This document shows positions 49,331 through 60,909 of a stretch of 64,000 bases of DNA, piece by piece. How positions within the stretch are numbered: the stretch's first letter is position 1; each line of letters starts with the position of its first letter. The notes beneath the pieces were generated by a model. The model was given only the letters and a program-made list of their open reading frames with translations. It did no database searches and was not told where the DNA came from. The position numbers and the translations under genes are program-made. The DNA comes from Halocaridina rubra (taxonomy: Eukaryota; Arthropoda; Malacostraca; Decapoda; Atyidae): contig JAXCGZ010022654.1 in NCBI GenBank assembly GCA_037179515.1, positions 207,001-271,000 of the forward strand. The letters run 5' to 3'.

Positions 49331-52300
49331 GGGCCTCTGGGTTGCTAGAAATAGCAGCCCAGTGCCGGTCCCAAGCCCGGAAAAATGGGGAGGGTTGGCG
49401 TCAGGAAGGGCATCCGGCTGTAAAACCCTTTTGCCAAAACCCATGTATAGCAGTCGAGAGAATACCGAAGATGGCCAGGGCGTACCCCGCTCACGTGACG
49501 CACAGAGAAGTACGACCTCTGTTGAAACTGGACGAGGGTTACCGCATCAATATGGACGGGTGCGGCTAAAGAAGCGAGTCCATACCCTGAGGATTGCTAC
49601 TCTTAACATCGGTAGCATGACCGGTAGAGGAAGAGAAGTTGCGGATTTGATGGAGAGAAGGAAGATTAACATACTGTGTGTACAAGAGACAAGATGGAAA
49701 GGAAATAAAGCGCGAGATTTGGGTGGAGGCTACAAGTTGATATACAGTGGAGCGGATGAGAGAGGAAGAAATTGAGTGGGTGTGGTGCTAGACCCCCAAA
49801 CCAAGGAGGAGCTGGTGGAGGTGGTGAGGAAGAGCAGCAGGATTTTGAGGATCAAGTTGGTATATGGTCAGGAAGCAATAAACGTGATCAGCGCATATGC
49901 CCCCCAAGTTGGGTGCGATGACGCAGAGAAGGAAACGTTCTGGCAAGAAATGGATGAAGTACAGAGGGAGGTCCCGTCGGGGGAGAGGTGTGTCGTGGGC
50001 GGCGACTTAAACGGGCATATAGGACATGACAACGATGGAGTGAGACGAGTTCATGGAGGCAAAGGTACTGGAGTGAAAAACCAGGAGGGGGAGAGCGTGC
50101 TGGATTTTGCCATAGCATTTGACATGGCGATCCTGAACACGTTCTTCATGAAAAACAGCTACCGGACATACAGAAGTGGTCCCAGAGAGAGTCAAATCGA
50201 CTTCCTCCTGTATCGAAGAGAAAACATCCGAGAAGTGGAAGACTGCAAAGTACTACAAGGAGAGAGTGTGGGAGCGCAGCACAGCCCAGTTGTGGCGAAG
50301 CTGGTTGTAAGGACGCGAAGGACCGGAGTCGAGAGGGGAGAACCTAGGATCAAGTGGTGGAAACTCAAGGATGAGGTGGTGCGGCAGGAGTTCAAGAGGA
50401 AAGCACTACAAAGGATAGAAGAGGCAGAGGAGGTGGATCAGTGGTGGAAAAGGAACAGTGAAGTGATCTGGAGTACGGCAGAGGAAGTCCTCGGAAAGTC
50501 ATCTGGAAAGAAGCCGAGAAACGGAAATGAGTCTTGGTGGTGGTCCTCAAATTGCAAAGAGAAGATAGAAAAGAAGAAAGAGATGAAGAAAGCTTACGAC
50601 AAGGAAAGAACAGAGGAGCGTAAAGCTATGTTGAAAGATGCAAATAAGGAGGCGAAGAGGGCTGTAGCACAGGCGCGTGCAGCAGCACTGCAGGATATGT
50701 ATGAGAACCTTGAAACAAAGGAGGGACAGAAGAGAATCTATAAGTTAGCAAAAGAAAGGAACAGATCGACAAAGGACCTAACATCAATAAAGCAAATCAA
50801 GGATAAGAACGGAAGAGTGCTTACTGACCTCGACATGATTAAAATGCGGTGGAGGGACTACTACGAAGAACTTCTAAATCAGGAAAATCCAAGAATACGA
50901 AGAGGTGAAGGAGTGGGAATGGAGGGAGAGGTAGACCCTCTGAGTGAGGCGGAAGTCAGAGAAGCGTTGAAGAAGATGAAAAATGGAAAGTCAGTAGGGC
51001 CAGACCAGATTCCTGCAGAGGTATGGAAGAGTTTGGACGAAGAAGGGATACGGGTGCTGACAAAGTTCCTGAACATGGTGATGAAGGAAGAGACTATCCC
51101 AAACGAGTGGAGAGATAGTATAATGGTACCGATTTTCAAAGAAAAGGGAGACATCCAGAGTTGCAACAACTATAGAGGAATTAAGCTAACATCTCACACT
51201 ATGAAACTGCTGGAAAGAGTGTTGGATAAAAGGCTGAGGGAGGAGACAGAAGTTTGTAGTGAGCAGTTTGGTTTTATGAAAGGTCGAGGAACAATGGATG
51301 CAGTATTCGCAATGAGGCAGACAATGGAAAAATATAGAGATAAGCAAAGAGGGCTGTACATGGCGTTTATTGACCTGGAAAAAGCTTATGATCGGGTCCC
51401 GAGAAGCGAGGTGTGGAGGAGTATGAGGTCGAAGGGAGTGAAGGAGAAGTATGTCAAGATAGTTCAGGACATATACAGGGAAGCCACAACAAGAGTAAGA
51501 AGTACAGTTGGCACTACAGAGCCTTTTCAGGTGAAAGTTGGACTCCATCAGGGATCAGCTCTTAGCCCCTATCTATTTAACCTTCTCATGGATGTGATGG
51601 TGGAGGAAGTGACAAAGGAGGCACCATGGAGCATGCTCTTTGCAGACGATATTGTTTTGGTCTCCGAGAGCCGTGAAGAATTGCAAGAGAGGTTGGAGCT
51701 ATGGAGGGGTTTGCTGGAGGATTACGGACTGAAGGTGAGCAGACAGAAAACGGAGTACCTGGAGTGCAATGTGACACAAGGAGGCGACCTGTTCATGCAA
51801 GACCACAAGCTCCCAAAGGCGGACGCCTTCAAATACCTTGGCTCCTACGTAACGAAGGATGGAGACCTAGAGAGAGAGATTGATCATAGGATCCAGGTAG
51901 CGTGGAACAGCTGGAAGAGAATATCAGGGGTGCTATGTGACAAGAAAATCAGTGCTAGAGTGAAAGGAAATGTGTACAAGTCAGTTGTGAGACCAGCGTT
52001 GCTGTATGGAGCAGAGACGTGGCCGGTGAAAAAGGTTCAAGAAAGGAAGATAGATGTCGCAGAAATAAGAATGCTGAGGTGGATGTGTGGGGTGACGAGG
52101 GAGGACAGGATACGAAATGACCGGATCAGAGGTACAGTGAAGGTGGTGGAGGCGTCGGCGAAAGCGCAGGAGAGGAGATTACAGTGGTTCGGTCATGTGA
52201 AGAGGAGAGAAAAAGACTACGTGGGTGTGAGAGTGATGGAGATGGACGTGGAGGGCAGACGTAGACGAGGAAGACCTAAACTACGGTGGAAGGACCGACT

Positions 52301-52431
52301 GAAGGAGGATCTCAGAGAGAGACAGCTGGGGGAGGAGCAAGTGATGGACCGGAACCAGTGGAGATGACTAGTGAAGAGATGCGACCCCATATGAAAATGG
52401 GAACACAAATAGAGGAAGAAGAAGAAGAAGA
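49331..52431 (+). mobile_element. RTE-like LINE, nearly full length
   Basis: It begins GGGCCTCTGGGTTGCTAGAA and has the GGGAGGGTTGGCGTCAGGAA leader of the RTE type. A single long ORF encodes endonuclease and RT. It ends with a short (GAA)n-like tail (52415-52431). The 16-bp target duplications AGTAGAGGCCTGACAT flank it. There is no RNase H and no ORF1, as expected of RTE elements. One in-frame TGA is the only evident lesion, so this is the youngest-looking LINE of the window. Confidence 0.9.
49443..52367 (+). CDS. RTE-like endonuclease-reverse transcriptase (one in-frame stop)
   Basis: I chose the ATG at 49443 because the upstream ATG at 49329 straddles the target duplication. The endonuclease starts TLRIATLNIGSMTGRGREVA and NILCVQETRWKG. 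A TGA at 49773-49775 interrupts, then the frame is open for ~863 codons: INVISAYAPQVGC, CVVGGDLNGHIG, SQIDFLLYRR and AQHSPVVAKL (endonuclease). A Lys/Glu-rich helical linker follows. RT has GKSVGPDQIPAEVWK, YRGIKLTSHTMKLLERVLD, MAFIDLEKAYDRVPR, GLHQGSALSPYLFNLLMD and WSMLFADDIVLVSE with an intact FADD active site. The C-terminus has LLYGAETWPVKK and RLQWFGHVKRRE, then basic RGRPKLRWKDRL. It nicks DNA and primes cDNA synthesis in the nucleus. About 975 codons is a usual RTE length. Confidence 0.92.
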
Positions 52432-52447
52432 AGTAGAGGCCTGACAT
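52432..52447. other. 16-bp target-site duplication of the RTE-like LINE (right)
   Basis: AGTAGAGGCCTGACAT, identical to 49315-49330. Confidence 0.93.
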
Positions 52448-54716
52448 CACACGAAGATCTGCTTGTCGCTGGCTGCATTTGTTGCACAAGTGTTGAATTT
52501 CAGGTCCAAATGTTAGTTTGCCATCGATAATTACACCCAGGTATTGGTGCTAGGTAACCCAGTCCACAGGTTCATTACCTATGACCAGATTAGTGTCTGG
52601 TCTCCACTGATGGATGGGAAGGGCCTTGGTTTTGCAGGCATTGTTGCCTATTGTGACAAGGGCAAAGTCATCCGCACAAGTGAAGAGATTGGCTCCATGT
52701 GGTAGTGCGATGTCCAGGAGTTTTTCCATGAGACAATTAAAGAGGAAGGGGCTAAGGATTCCACCTTGGGGGGGTCCCATTTTCGTGGTTTTTGTAGGTG
52801 GAGTAGTGCCCATCTACTTTGACTCGTGCACTACTGTTTTGTAGACTCTGCTTGATCCATGAGAGAAGGTAACCTTTGATCTGCTTTGCAATGAGAGCTG
52901 AGAGTATCGCTGGCACATTGGCTAGTTCAAAGGCCTTCTCTAGGTCTAGAAAAACGATGTATCCACGGCAGTTGTTGATAAATGATAGCATGGAGGCTAT
53001 GCATTCTGAGGAGCCTAAGCCAAGCTGGTAGGCAAACATGTTTTCTGGGAAGGTTGGGCATTTCCAGCAGACTCTGTTAAGTAAAAAAAATTTCCATGAA
53101 AATGCCTGTTTCAAAAAAAAAATCCATAGAATATTGCCCCATACAAGAACTGTTATGGAAATCTTAAATTAAAAAAAAAAGTTGCATCTCTCTATAATAG
53201 TATTTAATAAAAAAAAAAAAAATGGGTAAAAATTGTTATCTCAAGAAAAATTTCCATGGTATATTACTTCAGGCAGCTTAGGAGGGAGATGGGGCGAGGG
53301 TTGTCAGGGTCCTGTGGTTTTGGGATGGGCTGAATGTCTGCTCTGTTCCATGAGGCTGGTCTGATTCTTTGTGTGTATGTTGAATTGATCAGAGAGAGCA
53401 TAGCAAGCTCCCCTTGGGGCCCCATATTTTGAATCATTGTGTTTGTGATCCTATCAACACTTGAGGCTGTGTTCTTAGAGCTTTTGCTTACTCTTAGTAG
53501 CTCAGTCAGAGAGAATGGGGCATCTGTTTCGTCTTCGATGATGATGGCCTCTTCTATTTCTTCCCATCTTGCCGTGGTGAGGTCCTGGAGAGTTGTTCTG
53601 GTGGCGATGGGGAGCTGGTTGGAGCTTGCTCTATCCGAGAATTTGACGGAGAGTTCTTCTGCTGCCCTGTTAGGATCCCTGTTGGGGATGATTTTAGGAG
53701 GTTTACCTTTAGCAAAGGAGTTAATGCTCCTCCACATCTGGCCCACAGAGGTGTGAGAATCTAGGGTGGAACACCACCCTAGCCATTTTTTCCTCTTAAT
53801 GTTGCGTGTCTCTTCATGGACATGTTCTTTGACTGCCTTCAGTGCGACGACGTTTCCTGTGCATTTTCCGGATGACATTGAGCTGGTAATTGAGTTCTTT
53901 AACTCTGTCACAGTAGTACCATCTGTCCTGATGAGTGGTGTGTTGTGGTTTACAGAGGGGGATGGAGGAGTATGCTGCATTGACTAGCTCGGCCTCTGCT
54001 TGATCGATGTCTTCGAATGGTGTGTAGGCTGAAAACCAATTGCTGAGGTGCTCCTGGAATCGGCCCCAGTCGGCCCTCTTGAAATTCCATCGAGGGGGAG
54101 GAGCAGAGATTTGGAAGATTTCAGGAATTGGCAGCATGAGATGGATCCCATAGTGGTCGCTTGTGACCAGGGGATGAACTCTCCATGTGGCGTCTTGCCT
54201 TAGGGAGTTGGAGACAAAGGTGAGGTCCAGTATTCCACCTCTGTCATGAGTTGGCTCATGATTGTTGAGAAGGGAGACGTCTTCTAGGTCGTCCAGCAGG
54301 CTCATGATGTGTCTGCCTGCAGCATAGGGGCGCTCATATCTGAATCTTGGATGGTGCGCGTTGAAGTCGCCTCCTATTACCAAGTCACGATGAATGGCTA
54401 GCCCGAAGAGGGTAGTCAGGTCTAAGCTACCATTGTGTTGTCTGTAAATGTTGTACAGATCTATGCAGCTGCCCTGAAGTTTGATGTTAACAGCAAGGAC
54501 GTGGACATCTTCATCGGAGTAGACTGGTCGGGCTATTTCCTTGGCTAACAGGTTTTTCCTGATGAAGGTGGCGCTGCCTCTGTTCTCCCCTGGAGACCAG
54601 TGCTGGTAGAATCCTTTGTATCCTGAGATTTTTGGAGTGTTTTGCTCTGTGCACTGGGTTTCTTGAACCATGATGACATCTATGTTGTCAGCCTTGGCAG
54701 TGCCTTCAAGATGTTG
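52448..54716 (-). pseudogene. I-like LINE ORF2: endonuclease and RT N-terminal part
   Basis: From the right: DNIDVIMVQETQCTEQNTPK opens the endonuclease, with VIGGDFNAHHPRF, GGILDLTFVSNSLR and LVTSDHYGIHLML. RT follows with NTASSVDRITNTMIQNMG and PASWNRADIQPIPKPQDPDN. At 53100-53275 an AT-rich stretch with several A runs replaces part of the fingers. Reading resumes at PENMFAYQLGLGSSECIASM, IVFLDLEKAFELANVPAIL (motif A), GPPQGGILSPFLFNCLMEKL (motif B) and LFTCADDFALVTI (the ADD active site). A stretch between the active site and NLVIGNEPVDWVT is deleted. Two or more frameshifts occur. The 5' start of ORF2 lies beyond the CR1-like insertion. Confidence 0.85.
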
Positions 54717-54799
54717 TACCTTGTGATTACCTAATTGTGTTTACGAGAAAGAGCCTGAAGCTCGTATCTTCCCGTTTCCTCATCGGTTCCATTTTGTAC

Positions 54800-57622
54800 T
54801 TAGTGATACTTATCATACCTGTCCTTAAAACTATGGATTGAGATAGCATTAACTACCTCCTCGCTTAGCGAATTCCAATTATCAACTACTCTTACACTGA
54901 AAAAGTATTTCCTTACATCCTGTAAAGAAGTTTTCTTACGAAGCTTCAAACTATGACCTCTAGTTCTAGAGCCAGCCATATCAAAATATCGATCCCTATC
55001 CACTCTATCATAACCATGAAGGAATTTAATGACTGTCAACATATCCCCCCTCAATCTTCTAGCTTCGAGTGATGGCAAGTCTAATTCCCCCAGCCTTTCA
55101 TCATAACTGAGATTGCGTATTTCTGGCACCAGTTTCGTGGCATGTCTTTGAACTTTTTCAAGCTTAGCTATGTGCTTTTTCAAGTGCGGATTCCAAAAGG
55201 GGGCTGCATATTCGAGTTTTGGCCTCACATAGGTTACATAAATATTTCTGAACATTTCCTTGTCCATGTGCCTGAAGGCTACCCTTACATTTGATAAGAA
55301 TGTATATGCTGCCCTTAATATGCCATTTATATGTATTTCTGGAGACAAATCTGCCAGTATGTTTACTCCTAGATCTCTCTCATTTTTTGTCTCTTGAAGT
55401 TGTACTCCAGCCACCGAGTAGTCAAGCTTGGGCCTTCTTGCACTTGTACCCATTCTCATTACCTTACATTTTGAAGTATTGAATTTCATTAGCCACTTTT
55501 CTGACCACTCATGCAGACTATTTAGGTCTTCCTGAAGTTCTCTACCATTGTTCTCGTTTCCTGCTTTCTTCACAATCTTTGCATCATCTGCAAACATATT
55601 CATGAATGAATTTACAGACTCTGGTAGGTTATTTGCATATACAAGGAACAAAAGTGGCCCTAAATCTGAACCCTGTGGAACGCCACTACTAACTCTTCTC
55701 CATTCAGACACTGAGTGTCTTACTCTAACCCTCTGTTCCCTTCCTTCTAAGTAAGTTTTTATCCATTCCAAGACATTTCCACCTATTCTAGCCATTGCTT
55801 GCAGCTTCCTAATAAGTCTCCCATGTGGAACAGTGTCAAACGGTTTCTGGAAGTCTAGGAATATGCAATCTGCCCAGCCCTCTCTTTCCTGTAAGATTCG
55901 GCTTACCTCGTCATAAAATTCTAATATGTTTGTTACTGTTAATCTACCTTCTCTGAAGCCATGTTGCCTCACTGACATAAAGTTGAAGGATCCCAAGTTC
56001 AAGAAAGAAATGTTTCCTTAGTAGTTTCTCCATAACTTTGCAAACTATGCTGGTCAAGGAAACTGGTCTATAGTTCAGAACCGTATCCCTCCTTCCCTTT
56101 TTGAAGATAGGTATTACATTTGCTTGTTTCCAGCATCTTGGAATCTCCCCTGACTCCAGTGACTTTTTAAGTATGATACCCAGTGCCACTGATATTGAGT
56201 TTGCGCATTTTTTAAGTACATAGGGGATATGTCATCAGGGCCTGTAGCTTTATGAACATCTAAATCCATCAGCGCTTTGCATACCTCTGTGGCTGTAAGG
56301 TTGATGTTCTCTAATACCGGCCCTTGAGCTTCTATCTCTGTAATCTGAGGGGGTTGGGTATTTTCTACTGTAAATACTGACTGAAACTCCTTGTTCAATT
56401 CTTTGCAGATCTCTTCATCCGTCTCAGAGATGCTTCCATCTGCTCTCTTTAGCCTTAAAACCTGTTCTTTTACCTTCAGTTTTCCTCTGATAAAGCTGAG
56501 GAAAAGCTTGGGATTTTCTTTAGCCTTCCTGGTGATGTCCCTCTCATAGTCTCTTTCTGCCTCTCTTCCTTTACTTAGGTAGTCATTTCTTGCTCTTCTG
56601 TAGATTTGCCAGGCATTTATGTTTTTTCTCCTCCTATACCTTTTCCAGCATTTGTCTCTCCACTCCTTAGCTCTTTTACACTCATTATCGAACCATTTCT
56701 CTCTGGCATGAATTACACCTACTTTGGTGACAGGTATGCAGCAATCTACTATCTTCCCATATTTCTCACAAATGATGTCATACATTTCTTGTACAGATTT
56801 GTTGTGAAATAAGGTTCTCCAGTCAATAACTGCAAAAAGCTAATTCATTTTGATGTAATCTCCTTTCGGATAGTTCCTCCTCATGTCCTCAGTGCCTCTA
56901 CTCTCAGGCAGAATATCTTCAATGATATACTCCATCAACAACACACAGTGGTCACTCTTTCCAATTGGTGGTTCATACTCAATTTCTTCAATATCCAACA
57001 CATTATCTGTGAATACTAGATCAAGTAGTGATGGCTCATCCCCACCCCTGGCCCTCGTTGGTTCCATTACATGTTGGTGTAGGAAATTCCCTTGTATGCA
57101 ATCTAGGAATCTTGCCCCGAATGAGTCCTCACTACTGTGTGGGTCAAGATTTATCCAATCTATCTCTTTATGATTAAAATCTCCCATAATCAAAATCCTA
57201 CATTTTCTCTCCCGTGCCATGTTAACAACTGAGTTTATAACTTCTATAGTACCTATATGACTTTCCTCATAAACTTCTAGCATATTCTTGTTCCTTGGTG
57301 GGTTATATACAACAGTTGTTATACTGCTCTCTGACCCAGTATTTATGCGAGCAACAAGAAATTCCTTGAACTCACTTTCTATAGCCAAGTTTATTTCTTC
57401 AACTTGAATCCTTTCACTTATGAGCAGTGCTATCCCTCCACCAGTCCTCTCATATCTTTCAACCCTTAATATTCTGTAGCCCTTAGGAAAAACTGTGACA
57501 CTGTTTATGTCCTCACTCAACTTAGTCTCTGTAATTGCTACTATATCTGCCTTACTGTTGTGAATCCTATCTTTTAATTCTACTGCCTTACCAGCTAATC
57601 CATCAGCATTTGTGTATAACAA
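54800..57622 (-). pseudogene. CR1-like ORF2: endonuclease and reverse transcriptase
   Basis: It starts MLYTNADGLAGKAVELKDRI at 57622. The endonuclease continues with IVAITETKLSEDINS, CRILIMGDFNHKEIDW, LLDLVFTDN and GKSDHCVLLMEY. A stop at 56840 precedes an in-frame linker rich in basic residues (REKWFDNECKRAKEWRDKCW). RT: HKATGPDDISPMYLKN, then two compensating frameshifts (56190-55945) around KQANVIPIFKKGRRD and YRPVSLTSIVCKVMEKLLRK. Then ADCIFLDFQKPFDTVPHG, SSGVPQGSDLGPLLFLVYAN and MNMFADDAKIVKK (active site intact). It ends VVDNWNSLSEEVVNAISIHS and FKDRYDKYH. Total ~940 codons. It overlaps ORF1 by 28 nt. Confidence 0.88.
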
Positions 57623-58704
57623 TCTTCATGAGGCCCCATCCCCCGATCTTCTCTCATTATCTTCTTTATCTCCCCTTTGTCTGGAAGAACTCTGAAATGA
57701 AAATTTTTCTTCTCTTCTTCATTTCTTTTCTCATTTAACCTTCTTGCCTCTTCCAACAAGTTTTTGATCTTTCCCATCTCTTCCTGTGTTCTGTATCGTC
57801 TAATGAACACTTCTTTGAATTCTTGAAAGTCTTTTAGACTTTTTTTTCTCAACAATATTTCCCTACATGTTTCCCCTCTCTCAAAGGTAACTTTTGTTGG
57901 TCTCGGCTTTCCTTCCCTTGAATATTTGCCTAGTTGGTGAAAGTTTACAATATCCTCAGGACCACAAACTACTCCAAGCTTTCTTATCAGGTCTACAACC
58001 CTAGCTTTATTTTCTTCAAGTCTCCCCTGCCATGTTGGCTCCTGGGATTTGCTTATGCCTGTGATTACCACTGTCTTCTCTTTATCAAGTACCTGTTTGA
58101 TCAGTGGATTTGCCCTTTCCATCACAACGTCTTTCATCTTTTCGATTACTGTCTCTTTATAGTCAACTGTTTGTATGTTTTCCAGTGCCACCACCTTTAC
58201 AGCCTCTTTTACTGCCACATTCCCCTTTAGTGCATCAGCAAAGGAAGTTTTCATGGCATCATGTTCCATATTCAGCTCCTGGAACTCTTTTCTAAACTGT
58301 TCAAGGTTTTCCTTAATCTGGACATTCCAAGCTACAATCTCGTCTCTCTCAGAAGAGAGCAGTGAACTAACATCTAATTCATTTAGGTTGTCATTCAGCT
58401 GTTTGTTTTTATCTTCTTGTTTAGAAACTCTATTTTCTAGTTCACTCTTTTCCCCTTCCAGCTTCTTTATTCGTTTTTCTAGTTCCTTTCTCTCTTGCCC
58501 TTGTGCTTTATTTTCTTCCTCCAAAAATCTTATTTCTTCTCTGAGTGTTTTATTCTCTTTCATTTCTCTATCCATATTCCGAATTTTATCATCAAAGCTT
58601 ATAACCATTGCCTCTAAATCCTTGATTTTCTGTTTTAGTCTCCTAATAGCTACCCCTCCTCCCAACCTATGGGTGGGAGATGTTTGGGACAGAGATGGCC
58701 TCAT
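57595..58704 (-). CDS. CR1-like ORF1: coiled-coil protein
   Basis: A 369-codon open frame starting MRPSLSQTSPTHRLGGGVAI. Residues ~20-110 are strongly heptad-patterned and charged (IRFLEEENKAQGQERKELEK, then KKLEGEKSELENRVSKQEDK), a predicted coiled coil. The C-terminal half has EKTVVITGISKSQEPTWQGR, GVVCGPEDIVNFHQLGKYSR and GKPRPTKVTFE, which resemble the RRM-like nucleic-acid-binding domain of CR1/L1-type ORF1 proteins. Its end, YTQMLMD, overlaps the start of ORF2 in another frame. Such proteins bind LINE RNA. No lesion is seen. Confidence 0.85.
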   Translation of the reverse strand: MRPSLSQTSPTHRLGGGVAIRRLKQKIKDLEAMVISFDDKIRNMDREMKENKTLREEIRFLEEENKAQGQERKELEKRIKKLEGEKSELENRVSKQEDKNKQLNDNLNELDVSSLLSSERDEIVAWNVQIKENLEQFRKEFQELNMEHDAMKTSFADALKGNVAVKEAVKVVALENIQTVDYKETVIEKMKDVVMERANPLIKQVLDKEKTVVITGISKSQEPTWQGRLEENKARVVDLIRKLGVVCGPEDIVNFHQLGKYSREGKPRPTKVTFERGETCREILLRKKSLKDFQEFKEVFIRRYRTQEEMGKIKNLLEEARRLNEKRNEEEKKNFHFRVLPDKGEIKKIMREDRGMGPHEDCYTQMLMD

Positions 58705-59255
58705 TTTTATGTTCTCCCTCTCACAGAATATAGAAAGAAGAAGAGAAAGAGAAAAAAAAGAGAGAAAAACTTTTATTTAAGCTTCACACAGAATTTTTAT
58801 ATCTTTATATAAGTGCTATTTAGTGACTCAATTTATCTCTTTTCTGGTAACACACATCTTAACTTAAAAATTTGACTATGGTAATTTGAGGATAAAAAGA
58901 AAAAGAATAAATGCAACAAACTTAAAAGTCAACCTGAAGGAAAATGTGAAATTTTGTCTGAGGAGACACCCACCTGTTTCTGCTATATATTCTTCTTAAC
59001 TGATAAACTCACTTGCTAACCAAGATATGTTATCACAGGATCAGACTTTACATTTAACTCAATATATATACAAAATAAAAAAAAATAGTAAAAGAGAAAG
59101 CTAAAAGAAGAGAAAAAAAAATTGAAGAAAATAAGACAGCTACTTGGCAACTTAACTCAGTACTGTTGACAGGTGTATTTTTGGTATTTATTTAATTATT
59201 CAATTATTTTGTGTATCAAACTAGCTATCAAATTCATATAAATGGGAAGGATACT
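58705..59255 (-). other. 5' leader of the CR1-like LINE
   Basis: Purine-rich (AGAAAGAAGAAGAGAAAGAG at 58732-58751) and AT-rich non-coding sequence upstream of ORF1. It presumably contains the internal promoter. No repeats were noticed. Confidence 0.5.
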
Positions 59256-59398
59256 GATTTTAACAGTATATGGAACCACAGGATCAGGTAAACGGCTTAA
59301 TAGCTCTCCCCAATTTACACAAAAAATTAGGTAATGTGATGTGATGGCTTCACCTCTGGTGTCTGAGACCCTGGGGGTTCCAGTGTAGGATCCCAAGA

Positions 59399-60909
59399 TT
59401 AGACATCTTGATGAATTAAGGAGGTGGAGGTGGTAGGAGTGGTGGTTTGTTGAGGTTGGTGGTGGGTTCTGGAGACGAGGGCTTGGGCGACGATGGAATG
59501 GGCTATTTCGATGACTTGATTGTAGCCATCTTGAAGAGAGGTTTTGGTTTTGAGGAGTCGGACGGCTGCCTGTATGGCTTGAATAATAATGTTGGTGAGC
59601 TCATTTACTGTGCAGAGGGTTTGTTGTTGGGAAGAGGAGGCAGAGGAAGGTGTCTGGATAGGCTGTTTAGGTGTGGGGGTATGGGAATTAAGTCTAGGGT
59701 CCCGGGACCTGGTGTGGTGAGCGGGTGTGTGTGTGGTCTGAGTGTTGCATGTGACTGTATTGCGTGTTTGAGTGTTGCATTGGGTGGAGGTATTGGTATG
59801 AGTGTTGCGTGAGGGGATGGTGGGAGTGTGAGTGTTGTTTGGGGGGATGGTGGGAGTGTGAGTGTTGTGTGATGGGGTGGATGGAGTTGGTGTAGGGGTG
59901 GAAACTGTAGGAGGTGTGATCTGTGTGTTAGGAGCTGGGTTGGTGTTGTGTGGTGGGTTTTGGGTGGGGAGGTTAGGTCTGAATGGGGCAGGAAGGGGCC
60001 TTTGCCAAGGATTGGAGGTGGGGGGAGGAGTGGGGTGAAGTTGGAGGTGGTGTGATTGGTGGTAGGGACAGAGGGAGGGACTCTTTGAGGAATCCTCTTC
60101 AGCCTTTCTGGGCAGCGGTTGTTCCATGCGTGATGGTTTCCCTCACAGTTTGGGCACTTGGCAACTGTTGCCTCATTGGCCTTGAAATTTTGAGGCAGCG
60201 GTCAGTGGAATGTCTCCCACTGCAGATTGTACATTTCTCTGGGAGATGGCAAGTATTTCTATGGTGCCCAAATCTTTGACACCGGAAACATCTCAGTGGT
60301 TCAGGAGTGTAGTCTCTTATGTTAAATTTGTCCCAGATGCCGAGGTTTACTTGCGAAGGGGGTGGACCATAGATGTGGACCAGAACTTGTTTTGAGGGGA
60401 CTGTTTGGCCCTCTAATTTGGAGGAGCAACGTGAGGCAGCAGTAATATACATTTGCTTGGTTAGCAGGTCAACTGACCAAGCAACAGGGAAGCCAATGAG
60501 GATATATTTCCTTTTTTTGGGGGGGCAGGGTTCATCTCTGCCAAGTGAGGTGAATTGAGGCTGCGGATCTTCTCTGCGGCTTCTACTGAGGATGGGTAGA
60601 TGATAAATTCACCCTGTACATTAGGCTTAATTTTGCAGCCAAACTTGGTGAGTTGGTCTTCCAACTCTCTAAATAGGTCATATGCCTCTTTAGTGGAAGG
60701 AGTCTGGACTCTAAACTTTGATATGGGCTCTCTATCGGTCTTTGGGGCTGGGGGGGGAACTGGGGCAGCAGCACTCTCCTGGCCGCTGCCAGAGGCCGTC
60801 CTTGGCCTCTTCTTTCCCACAACTGTCCACCCCTCTTGAGGGGGGTCGAGTTCCATTCCCCACTCTGGGGGGAGGGAGCAGGAGAAGCGGTAGAGGCCAT
60901 GACTAACAA
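59399..60909 (-). pseudogene. I-like LINE ORF1: gag-like protein with CCHC knuckles
   Basis: The start is MELDPPQEGWTVVGKKRPRT at 60856, or an upstream Met at 60900 in another frame (MASTASPAPSPQSGEWNS). Next is an RRM-like stretch, EPISKFRVQTPSTKEAYDLF and FIIYPSSVEAAEKIRSLN. A frameshift in the G run near 60520 joins KQVLVHIYGPPPSQVNLGIW and the zinc knuckles CFRCQRFGHHRNTC and CTICSGRHSTDRC. A second frame change leads to CPNCEGNHHAWNNRC and a very Pro/Thr-rich tail. The three knuckles are typical of jockey/I ORF1, which packages the LINE RNA. The frameshifts make this copy non-functional. Confidence 0.83.

Larger units (their letters stand above)
54721..59255 (-). mobile_element. CR1-like LINE, nearly full length, inserted in the I-like LINE
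   Basis: The 3' end on the left is GTGATTACCTAATTGTGTTT, a short AATTAGGTAATCA-type terminus, with no poly(A). ORF2 occupies 57622-54800 and ORF1 58704-57595. The 5' leader extends to about 59255, where I-like sequence (GATTTTAACAGTATATGGAA) reappears. I could not find a clear target duplication, so the 5' boundary is approximate. Lesions are limited to one stop and about two frameshifts in ORF2. Confidence 0.82.

Noticed and set aside
59447..59812. 121-codon Gly-rich plus-strand frame
   Set aside because: It is the complement of the Pro/Thr-rich tail of the I-like ORF1.
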